Of a stretch of 64,000 nucleotides of DNA, positions 34,153 to 46,100 are shown one piece after another. Numbering within the stretch: position 1 is the first letter of the stretch; every line of letters begins with the position of its first letter. The position numbers and the translations under genes are program-made. Under the pieces are notes generated by a model. That model had not been told where the DNA came from and did no database searches. It saw only the letters and a list, made by a program, of their open reading frames with translations. Source of the DNA: Aquila chrysaetos chrysaetos (taxonomy: Eukaryota > Chordata > Aves > Accipitriformes > Accipitridae); NCBI RefSeq assembly GCF_900496995.4, contig NC_044019.1, forward strand, positions 1,674,001 to 1,738,000, written 5' to 3'.

Positions 34153-37100
34153 GTGATTCTTCGGTTCTCTCTGGGACTGTGTCTGTATTTTTTTATGATA
34201 TTTATCCCCCTCGCTTGTTTAAAATATTCTGAGAAGAATGTGAAATTATTTGCTGCTAGACATTGTAGCTGGTTTAAAAAACAAACAAACCCTCACCTTT
34301 TAATAGTTACTAAATGAGCTGTCAAAAGGGTAGGAGGGATGTGGGGCACGAGGGGGTCCCTTCTTATAACACTGTATTGCTCTGATAACCAGCTGCTATT
34401 TTGAGTAAGGAAGTGGTCAGCAGCAGGGTGTCTGTCTGTCCCACAGCTACTGTTGTGCATCTTCACAGGCGGTGCTGGCTTTTAGGCACTTGCCTGTATC
34501 TCATAGAGAGCCTTCTCTGAGCTGAGAATCTTTTTTTTTTTTTTTTGCAAAAGGAACAAGTGATAATCTGGAAAATAATTTCATCTAAAGAATACTCAAA
34601 GCAAGTTGGGAAGGCAGGGATGTGTTTTTAGCCCTCGGATGTTTAACACTCTCCCCAAATGTGGTATGTCAATAATCTGTATTTGCCTACAGGCAATTGT
34701 TATGTTTGTTTTTTTTATTTCCTGTTCAAACTTGAGTAACCAACCTCCTGCTCAAGGAAATAACCAAGTTAGGTGTTTGTATGGAAGTTTTCATGTAATG
34801 GATTGTGTGGGTGGTTTTTTTGGTTTGGTTTGTTTTTTTTTTTAAAGTTCAGATTCTGACTTTTCAGAGAGACTTGTTAAGTTCCTCTGAGTGTTTTGAG
34901 GCCACATCTTCACCAAGAGGTGGTACTTTTCCCATGCATGCATGTAGCTTTCACCAGATCCTAGTTAAGAAAGTTTATGTGCCTTTTTTCCCCCCTCTTT
35001 GTTCAAGTTGCAGTAAATTATAGGTTCGAGGCAGTGGTGACCTCAGTATATATCAACCCGTGTGACAGCTGCCAGCAGCTTGCTTTCTGCTGGAAGGTTG
35101 CTATGCCTTAATGGTAGCGAGATTCGAGAAGGGGGTTGTTTTGCTTTGTTTCTCGGTTATGTGGACATGTTCTCTAGGCTGCTGCAGCATCTCTGTTGTT
35201 TCACGGGCCTTTCTGGACACTTACTGAATGACAGATTTGATTAAGCTAACGAGCTCTGTGACCTTAATCAGCTAATTTAGAACCTGGAAAGACATATTTG
35301 TATTCTTAGTCCTAGCAAAGGGTTCTCAGCACTGTGTGTTTGGATGGCGTGTCAGGTAGATCGCGTGTTTTCTTGTAGACTGGGCTTCCTGCATGGTGTT
35401 TCCTTTCTTTAGTAATATCTTAGAGTCTAGAGCTGGTGCTGTGAATCCTATGTTGCTCTTGGAGGGTGTTCTGGGCAGTGCTGCCATGTTTGAGGGCTGG
35501 TCTGCTTGGGAGAGTTAAAACCACAAAGGCTGATGCATGTGCGGAAATAATTATATGTGACATAGTTATCCTGATGTGGACGCTTTTTCCATTGTAGAGT
35601 TTTTGTTCTTCTGGTCTTGTTTGTGTCACTTAGGCAGCAGTTTGTTAAACTGAGGAGGAATTACAGCTGTCTAGAAATTAGTGTGATCGTGCGGAGTTAC
35701 GTAAGAGGAACTATGTTGACATAATTGCTTACATGTGAGAGGTTTTAAAAGTCTATAGAGTCAAGTCTTTAATCATTAATCTGATATCAGGAGGGATTAA
35801 CTGCCTGAGCAAGTCTGTGAACCTGAGCTTATTAATAGAAACTGTTCTTGTCCCTTCCCTTCCATTCCCCTGCTGTTCAGCAAAGCTGTGAGCTGTATGG
35901 CTGGGACAGGAACTCCTAAGAAGAGCAGTGTTTTTTATACTGATATACTAGGGAAGAAAAATATGACAAAAACAATATTGAGAAGTGACTAAGCACACCC
36001 ACTGTGCAGGTGTCTTGTGATTTGTGTTGTGCTAGGCTGGATGGGCTGCTGGGGCTTAGGAGAGAACTCGTCCTCGGGGACGTTCCTGCTGACGGGTTTC
36101 TCGTGCTTTTCTCTGAAACTGCTGGCATTGATGCTATCAGTGACCAGATCTACTGGCCTGCTGGTCTGACCCACCTACAAGTTCCTGTATGCGACTGCTG
36201 CATGTGGTTGCGTAGGGTCCAGCACAAGGAACTGGAAGGGACTGAACAGGCTGCTCTCCCAGAAAGCAGGAGTTAGTAGCTCTGCTGGTACTCACAGCTG
36301 CCTTCTCTCGTTTGGTGCAGGTCCGTGTCCACCTAGTGCAGGTGCTGCACCAGATTCTGTGGAGGTCCCCATTTGCAAGACTGCAAATAGCAACACGTGG
36401 CTTCTCATCACAACAATTCGTTTGGCCCATAGTGTGTTCCTGCAGGACTTGCGGGAAGGAAGTGTTTTATGAACAGGCCGGGTGGATTTTTCCTGGCAGA
36501 AAATCTTTCCTCTTTCCAGAGATGAAATGCAAGTGTAGACTGAGGAGCTCTGCTTTCTGCCATGGCACTTAAAAGTTGTCTGAATGTGTGATGTCCACCA
36601 AAGACCAGGGAACTTACTTAGATGAAAATCAGTATGGTTCTGTGGAAAATGTACGTCTAGAATGCTGGGCTGGCATGTTGAGTTGCCTGTATGCTATCAT
36701 TCCTGAATGTTAACCAAGTTTTAAGCTATTCATGTACAGCAATTCAGAAACCATATTAGCTAATTTCAAATAAACATGTCCTAGGTGGGCATTAGCAGAG
36801 TTCTGGAAATGAAATCTGGCCAAAATGTAATTCAGATCTCTGCATCTTGGTTTAGCAGTGGGTTAAAAGGGAAGCAGAATGCTCTCAGCATGGTAGTGTT
36901 GTGTCATCTGGGCTAAGTCATGGCTCTGTCATACCTAGGAGGTGCTTATGGGGATTCAGGTTTTACATTTTAGATAAATAAATGTAATACTTGTGTTATG
37001 TAGTGATTTTTCACAAGGGATATCTTCCCTGCGAACACTTTTCTCTTAAATATGCCCCATTCTGTTTGTGCCCCAGTTCTAAGCCTGTTACTAGAAAGTT

Positions 37101-40100
37101 GCTGCTGAATTTCACTGTGTCCTGTATCAAGACTTAATTTGAGTGGTATGTATGAGCCAGGGCTGACATCTGAGGAGAGGTAGATGAGCACTGGTCGAGG
37201 AGGAGGAGGGATTTTAGGGATGTGGGAAGCAGCATGTTTCCCTTTTGCACAGGATATATTGGGGACAGTGCTTCACCTTTAACATAAAGTTAATTTTTTT
37301 TTTTTAGGCTAAACTGAGCCCGAATGGATAAGACTCTCTTGAAATTCACAGCAGTAGCGTTATTCTTCCATTTGTTACTTGTTTCTCTAAGTCTGGAGAG
37401 TGTGTGTGTGTACATATGTGCACCTTTTGTGTGTATATACCTGCTGCACCGCATACTCTGTCCTAATTCCAGGCCCATCAGGTTAGTGCCAGGTGCTTGT
37501 CCCTGCTTGTGTGCACAGTCGTGTCAGGGTGACTGTCAGTCCAAGCACTTCGGAGTGTAATGAGGTCGGTTGTTGCCCCGGGCAGACAGGCTGCCCGTCT
37601 GCTTGCTCTCGAAGGAAGTGCCATGTGTTGATGAAGTGTGACAAGGATGGTGATGATTTTAAAGGTGCTGATGTCAACTTCTCTCTCTGTTGAACATATG
37701 CAAAGTTTCATTTACACGTTACAGTTGGACATTGCTCAAGTGAAGAGCTTCTTCACCTTCTGCACAGTTGTGGGTTCAGACACCCACAGGGAGCTCTGGT
37801 CCCCTGTGGCTTGGTCACAGATCTTGAGTGCTTTCTGTTGCAGCTGAGGCTAGCTTTCTGGAGCCTCAACTTCAAACTGCCTTTGCTGTGCTTGTTTCAC
37901 AATAAGCTATAAATAACACCTTTGCTTCCCACTTTTTGATGTCTCAAAAACAAACCTTTCCTTGTGATGGTGTGAGTTCCCGTTTTGGATTGAAATTTTT
38001 GGTGTAGCAAGAGATTCCACACAAAAGGCGCGTGAATATGGCCATCGTCCTTCATTTTAAACGAGTGGGTAATCCATTCTGAGTGAGAAAATAATCATAT
38101 GTGGATACCTTTAATGATCAGGAGTAATAAAGCTGTTACACCTACTGTGCTGTTTGGAATAACTGAATTACAACAAAATATGTTCTCCATCTTCCCCACT
38201 TGCTTTCTTTGGTCATACAAGGTTATAGAAGTGCTATGATTTTCCCCTTCCTCCTGCACCAGGGGGATGGTGCAGGAGGAGGGGGAAAATCACAGCACTT
38301 TGATATCACTAACCTTGCGTATTAGCTGTGATTCAGAGGGTCGGAGTTCCTTGCCATCTCAGTAGTGTGAGGTTAAGTGTCTTTGTGGCAGGAGTTTAAA
38401 GTCCCGAAGTCAAATGCTTCAAGTAGCCTAAAACAGCCAGAGTGGAAGACACCTGCATCTGCCTGTACTGTTCTAGTCTCACAGTTTTCCAGGATTGGTG
38501 GTGCTTCAGGATGTTGAGCCTGACCACTGCTTGTGAGCTCCAGACTTGATCAGAAAAATACCTCGCCCTCTGCACTGTGTCATGGTTGGCACTTGGAAAG
38601 CTTCCTGCAGCTATGTGAGCCTGCTGTGGCTCAGCAGGGCTGTTGGAGTTGTGCTGGGCAGTGGGGACCTCGCATGACTTCTTCCAAGAATCGTAAAACG
38701 CGCTGCCGTGCCATCACCAAATTACTTTTATTTGGTGGATGAGACATGGAGATCTGTGTGGTCTTTTTCCTGTGCTTCAACATATTCCGTCTTCAATGTG
38801 TTTGTAACTTGGAAGTGACAGGAGAAGTGGTGTGAGAATTCTTCCCAGGGGAGACAGATAAGACGGACCAGTAGCCTCTACATCCGTGCTTATTAATTTT
38901 AGTTCCCACTGTAGTGAATGTGGGTATAATGCAACATGAAGTCTGTATTCATTTAGAGTTACTGGAATAGTAATATGTTACTGAACTTTTTTTTTATATG
39001 CTGTCAAGAAACGGGGATCAGGGTATTATAATTTAAATTCAGACTTCTTTATTTTAATGTAGAAAAAAGTTTCCCATTTGTGTTGTGTTCAAGAACTGCA
39101 TTCTTGACACACAGGAAGCCAGATCTGGAGCATATTCTCCAGCTGGACTACTCAGAGTCCAGCGACATAGTTTATAAAGTTATCTTCCAGTGACCTATTA
39201 TCCCTTGGATGCTGAACACAGCACAGTGTAACAGTCCCATAGGTCATTAGTCTATTTTTAGGGAGTCCTTAATCTGCAGAGCTCTGAATTTTGGAAGCCT
39301 TTAATCCATTGATCCCTGCAAGCACTCTAATTTTTCATGCTAGGAAAAAAAAAAAAAAATCCATATGCAGAGCAGTTGCTGCTTCACTGCTGATCTGAGA
39401 TCTGAAGTAACTTGACTCTTAAAAAAAAAACAAAAACAAAAAACCCCACATTTGACACAATTTCTGTTATAGAAAGCACTACAGTGGAGTGGGTGGCGAG
39501 GACAGGCGTTCCAAACCTCTGTTCTAGAAGATGTAACAACTTCTTAAGCAGAGCAGTTTCAGTCAAAATAAGTGACTGACCTCAGACATCAGTTTGGAAG
39601 AGGAAAAATGCCTTTGTACTATGAACCAAGCCAGTGTCACTGTTTCCAGAATTCTCCTTCAAGGCAAACTATGGGCAGAGAGGCAATGCTGTTTACTGGT
39701 TAGAGTAAGAAGCTGCACTCAGGATTCCTGGGCTCAATTTCTGGCTCTTAACTTGCTGTGTAACCTTTGCCTCACTGTTTGGTCTGTGCCTTAGTCTTTT
39801 CTGAAACAGGAGCATTTCTGTTTTCACTTATTTTGTTGTAGATGGCTTTAGCTCCATTACTATCAAAAAGAATGGTGGTCCCTTTGGTAGGAGGTGCAGA
39901 TCGTTGCTAAAAATCTTGTGTAAGTACTGGATACCGAGGCCAGGTATAGAGTCTGAGAAGCCCCCATTTTACTGTCCTGTACACTCTCTCCCACATTACT
40001 CCTGTGCCCTAAATTCATCTTGACAATAGTGATGAGGATCTATTGTCCACTGCTTTAAAGGATTGAGAATTGTCTTTATTTGTCTTCCTCCCCTTTTCCA

Positions 40101-43100
40101 GATGCAAACTGGAACGGATCTAAATGCGAGCCGGGGAAGATCCTATTTGGTGGCCGTTTGAGATCGTGGGAAGATCACCATTTACAGCTTCTGGAAGGAT
40201 TTCATACGCTACAGTCCTGTCAGACTGCCTGCTGCCAGAGCCCCACCTGTGATGCTTTTTGGTTCTTGAAAAATAGGTGCATCCAGGTGAACTGCACTAT
40301 GCCTCGCATGTGTCAGGCAAACAGGACTGGCTTTTCTGACTCTGTTTTGGTGTTTTTAAAGAAATCAAGTAGCACAGAGCACTTAAAGTTTCAAGTGGAA
40401 GGTGACATGAAGACCTGGTTTCACAAGTGGTTGGACTGGGGCATCCCTGTCCAGAGGAAAAAAAGACTGCGGAGGTCATTCCAGAAGTGGAGCTTGGCAG
40501 GTAACAAGGTGGAACTCCTGAAAAGGGGTATAGCAGCGAGCCCCAGTGGTGAGGCTGCAGCCAGAGCATCAGACAGCAAATCTAGAAGCAGCCGAAGAGA
40601 AACAGAGCGCTTGAAGGATCAAGTACTGAGGCTCTTAGTGGCTGACAGGCCTGTTCCTGAAGGCCATCCAAATCAAAAGAAAGACTCACTGAAAAATGAA
40701 CAGAATCCAAGAGAGCAGAAAACCAAAAGCCTGTTCCCTCCTGAAAGCAATAATGTGAACAGATCAAGTGATGCAGATGGTGTTGACTTGTCACAGGTAA
40801 GTGTGATTGCTGGGACTGACATGGGCTGCCTTGGACAGCTGTCACACTCCTGCTCAATCTTGTTTTATGTAGACTTTGACTGAAAACTGCCTAAGTGATA
40901 GGATACCTTTCTGGATGCCTGTTTTCAGCCTCCTGTTGACAAGGCAAGGCCAAGGGTTGGGTTTTTTGTTTGTTCTTTGGGGGGTAGCGTTTTTTCCCTC
41001 CTCTTCCTAGCTGGGATAAACTGTCTTTGGGAAGGTGAGGGGAGATGGAGGTCATGATAATGCTTATCCTCTGTATAATCACACAATGTACTTGCCAGAT
41101 GAGAAGGAAAGGTGAGATGTGATGTCAGTGGGAAGTGCCTGGGAGTTGAAAACTGTTACCTGTAAAAGTACCTTTAGAGCCACAAAAGAAAATAAGCTGT
41201 TTTCCTTTGGGTGCTGAATTGAGGCAGTTAAATACATTATTTTATAGACTCATGCATAGAGTTTTCCAGTGTACTTTCAGGTCAGCCTGCTTGCTTGAGT
41301 TGGCACCCTAATGCCAGCTTTTTTGTTCTGTTTTTGAAGACTGCTTCAGTTTCTCAAATCCACAAAAGCTTACATTGGCATTGGTTGAATGAAACCAGTT
41401 TAGTCTCTACTCCAAACACGTACAATGTTAAGCTAGTAAATCTAGGTGTTAAAGAGAAATTGGCACATTTGAATTGTTAAATGATGTTTGTATTTTTAAA
41501 TCTGCAAGTAGTTTTTTGAGCCTTATCATACAAAAAAGCCCATGCACTTGTGATGGTGAAATAGAAAGAATTCTACTTGGTGAAATTGTTCGTTAAATAC
41601 CTTTTGCCTTGTTTCTGGGATTTGGCACTGTTGAAGCCTGATGCCTTTTCCTGTAGTTATGTTCTTGTTCTGGAAACTTGACTGAATTTGTTTCTCTCCC
41701 TTGTATTCAAATCTTGGTTCCAGGTAGGGCTGTGACTGGTCTGAGCCACCACCCTGCAGAGCAGGATGTGGAGAGCAGCCAAGGGACACTGCTGAGAGCT
41801 CTAGGGCAGCCCGGGTGGTGTGTGAAATCATGCACTAAAACTTTACAAATGTTTGATTTTTCCACAACCCCACAGCATTCAGGGCTGACTCAAGATCTTA
41901 GCTTTCTCTCTTCCCTGCAGTATTGCAACGTTTCCACCCTGCCTGTTCTTTCCTCCTCCTAATATTTGAGATTTATACAGTGACCCCATTCTCTCAGTTG
42001 TTATGCATGCAGTGTCTGGGGAGACGTCTTTGCAGCCAGTCTTAAATGTCTTCTGTTGTTCTTGGGTAATAGTTGTTGTATCTCCCTGCTTGCTCAGTTT
42101 GCAGCATTGCATTCTGAGTTGTCATATTATTACTGTTCAGTGCCTGTCCAGTAAACTGGTTGCAAGTATTAAATTCCATGGATTAATCAGCTTCTGAATA
42201 TTGCTGAGTATTCAGGATTTCCCATCTTTAGGAAGTGCTCCCATTGTCGTTAAGGTACACTGTTGGATGTGTGCTGGGGAAAGGTTTTTCTTTTCCTTAC
42301 TGGTTTTTGCTGGTAAGAAAGTCAGTATCTCTTGACAAAATGCAAAATAAAAACTTCCTACTAAATATATTGGCTGTGATCGAATTCCTGACAGTCACAT
42401 TTTTGAGGTTTAGGATAGAGTTTTGTGGAGGAGAAAGAATTAAAAATCCACCTTAACAGGAGTATTGAGCTGAAGCTGATTCTACCAGCCCTAGGCTAAT
42501 TCCTTGATTATTGAACCATCCAACTTTCACCTGCAAAATATAAGGCAAGCTATGCAGCTGTCCTTGCATTTCTGATCTTAGAGCAGTTTAATTTAGGCCA
42601 AGGATATAACATTCAAGGCTGTGTACTTGAGACATGGCCAGCCTTTCCAGGAGGGAGATGCTAAAGCAGGGAATTTTCCAAGTTGGGTTGGTTATGGGCC
42701 AAAAATAGGTAAAGTTACACACAAGCTGAAATCAGTAGAATTTCACCTGGGCTAGATTTGGTCCAGTACCTGGAGCCTGTGGCTTCAGCAGGTGAATGCT
42801 GTACATTTAATACTGTATTCCTTAAGAAGGTTTGGCAGGTGGGCTGGAAGGTGGGGAGAATACTGGATCATTACTGCATACAAAGCAGTTCATACTGGGA
42901 CCGTCAAACATCTGAAGTAGGAAAGGATGTCTGAGGTCAAAGTGGCTCTTAACTCCTTTCTAAAAGGGGAGAAAGAAATTAATGTGCCTATTCTCCTCTT
43001 CTGTTGATGAGCATTGAATGTGTGGGAGGCAATCTTTTCCTTTGCTCCTAGAGACTCAGGGAGAAGTCAAGTGACAGTTTTAGGAAAACATTGCCTCACT

Positions 43101-46100
43101 GAGTTTTAATTTTCCTCTTGCAGTTCTGATAGCTCCATAGCCATCTGCAATGTCATTTGCTAATGTGCAGCTAGCATTAATTTGTGGTTTTACTGTATCC
43201 ATGCTATGGAACCAGAGATGGGTGAAGGAGAGTGTACCAGGATAAACCACAGTGCACCCTGCTCATCAGTCCTCACCTAAAGAAGAGCAATTTGTGCTTT
43301 TCCATTAAAGTGGGTGACATTTTCCAGGCACCAATTTTTTTCTGCCTTGCTGTAGAAATACTTGTCAATTTTAAAATCTAGCAATGCATTTAATAGCCAA
43401 TCAGGAGAAGTATTTAAGCGCAGCACTGCTGATGAGAAGGGCTGCTGCAGCACTGCAGGAGCTCTGCAGGCAGACTGGAAAAGGCTGCAGCCTTTAAAGT
43501 GGAGTTGTTACAACAGAGCCAGAGACCTCATTCCTGCACTCACAATTCTGGCTACTGTCGGCCCTAGCAAGCCCAGTGTCTGACTCTTGCTGTCATGCTT
43601 CCTGGCAGCGCTGGGTGCTTTTTACCCGATGAGGAGGGAGGAAAGGTCTTTCTTCACAGCCAGCACTAACTCTGCAGTGGTTTGTGACATTACCCACATT
43701 TTTGTGTCTTAAGGATCTTGACAGATGTGGCATGTAGTGCGAAGAACTGAGGACACAGTCTAAGCTGAAAAGAGCCTATTTTGTAAATTCAGACCAGGCT
43801 TAGCAAAGTAGGGCCCATTTAAATTAAAAAATAAAAGGAAATTCAAGAACACAGGTATTTTTCTTTGAAGTAACTTAGGTTCAGTGCAGATTCTGATGCA
43901 CATAGCTGTTCTAGTTCCATCTTACAGACATAGGACTCTCAGACAGGGAGACTAGGTCACTTGTCCCAGGCCAAAGGCGGTTAGGGGTTGGAATCAAAAG
44001 TGTCTGACACTCCTACATTCACTCAGGCCAATATGCCACTTCTCTCTATTTTCTAAACTAATCAGATAGGACAGCTGGCAAACTTCTAGTCTCCTCCTCG
44101 TTTATCCCCAAGAATGAAATCTTCTGTTCTTTAAAGAATTCAGGGTTATGGAGTAAAGATAAGAAATGTCTCAGCTTGCAAGCATTAGAGGCATTTTTGA
44201 CTGTTATGTTGCCTCAGGCAAAGCTTATCTAATTCAAGCTCTCCACAGACATTTGGCTGTCAATTCATCCTGAAGACTTCTGGGAGGAAGAGGATCTCTC
44301 TTAACTGTAAAGGGTTTTTTTAGGCATTAAAAAGGGAGTCAAGGAAGCATCTGTCTCACTGAAAATATCACCAAGCAAAGTGGAGGCTCGGCTGCTGTGC
44401 CCAGCGGGCAGATGCTGGTCTCCTGCATGTTGTTTGTGACAGCTGTTCCTGTGACCTGTCTGGGTTGATTTTTTGCTAAGCAAAAAGTGGTTTCCCATCG
44501 TGATATGAAGTCACAGAGACTTTCTGCTCCTATGCCTTTCCTAAAAAGTCTGTCTCAAGTGTCTGAGTTCCTGCCTAGCTGTTCCCCTCTCGTTGTGCCA
44601 GCATTTCTAACTTTATCTTATTGGCATACTTGGTAAAAGGAAGTCAGTATCTTGAGTTGACCAGAGTTATGAATGGGTGTAAGATGATACTGCCTGGGAC
44701 AGCCAGCTGTCCTGAGGCCACCGATGAAGAGCAGCACAGAGCAGTATGCCAGATTTTGCCTGCATCTTTGTTCCAAAGAATCTGTAGTTTTGTTAAAGAT
44801 AAAGGGAGCCCATCAACAAGCAAGCAAATAGAGGAAAACCAGCTTATGTCTGTAACAGTAACAAATAGCGCTTGGTTCTTTGGTCCATAAAGCTCAGATG
44901 TTAATCAAACATACAAATGAATTGAGATGTTTTACATTCTGGGATTGAGGGAAAGTTAGCTGAGATATGCAGAGAGGAAATGATTTGCCCAAGATTGCAA
45001 AAAAGCCTTCTTGGAGAGGAGCCTTCGATGCCTTCATTGCTACTCCTGGCCTGGCTGGCTGTTGCAGTACGTGCAGGATGGCTTTATTTTTACAACTGGC
45101 ATTCAATGTTTTCTGAAGCCCAGCCCATTTACTGACTAGGATGTTGCCCACTGTGGTCTAGAGTGTTTTTCCAGTTCTGTTTCCTGGACTGAATGCTGAC
45201 AGCATAGTGTAAAAGCTTGAGAATATTTCCTCCCATATGAGCTTTTGATCAGCTCCTCTGGTGGGGAGTAGTGGTGGGCATTTCAGCTCCAAGTCAAAGA
45301 TGGTAAATTGCTCCATTTTAAATATTTAGCAGGTGTTCTCAAAATAGACTTAGCTCAACAAAATGTGCTACACATATGTACTTCACGGTGGAAGGTAAAT
45401 TGTCAAGAGTATTGCTTGGCAGGCTAAGAACTGGAATGGGGCTAGGTACTGTAAAAGGAATTTTCTGATGAAAGAAAGGAAATTGTTCTTGCCACTTTGA
45501 TTATTTTCAATAAAGTAGCTCATCCTACATGGATGTGAGCAAACTTTCTGCCCGCAAGCTCAGCTCCCTGCCCCAGCAGCATCTCCTGTGGCATGCACGC
45601 AGGGAACTGTTTGTGTCACGTCACCTTGCTTTGAAGAGTGATTCTGAAATAAATTTCCTCTTGCTGCAATGATTTGATTATTACATAAAAATGCCATTGC
45701 AATCCTCCTGTTTTGTGCTTGCCAACTGCATGGCTTTAGAAAAAGGAATATGTGGCCAAAATAAATGGCCCAAATGAACCCTAGTTCCTGGTACCTGTTT
45801 TTTTTGCTTCTGTCTTATCCCACCTCTCAGTTCTTTTGGCTCTGCTCACTGCAACTTTGAACCTAGGTTGTCTGTCATGTTTGCCACATCAACAGCTATG
45901 GTACTTAAGATGCTGTAGTTAAATCTATGGTCTTAACCAGTGTTCAACTGAGCTAGAAATGGCCTGTCTGCTGTGGAGGAAGAACATGGAGAAACAATTC
46001 AGAAGAGAGAACAGGAAGCAGTAAAATGTCCTGCTTCTGGGAAAAACAAACCAGGGACTTTTCAGCCTCCCAAACTGGAGGATGTGAAGTGCAACTTAAA

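Larger units (their letters stand above)
34153..40101 (+). other. KIAA0319L: KIAA0319L intron 2
   Basis: A 5.9-kb intron without a supported exon. It contains a striking hairpin (38229-38300), a MIR remnant (39683-39812), a GT-rich stretch near 37.4 kb, and A- or T-rich tracts at 34.53, 39.34 and 39.42 kb. Confidence 0.8.
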
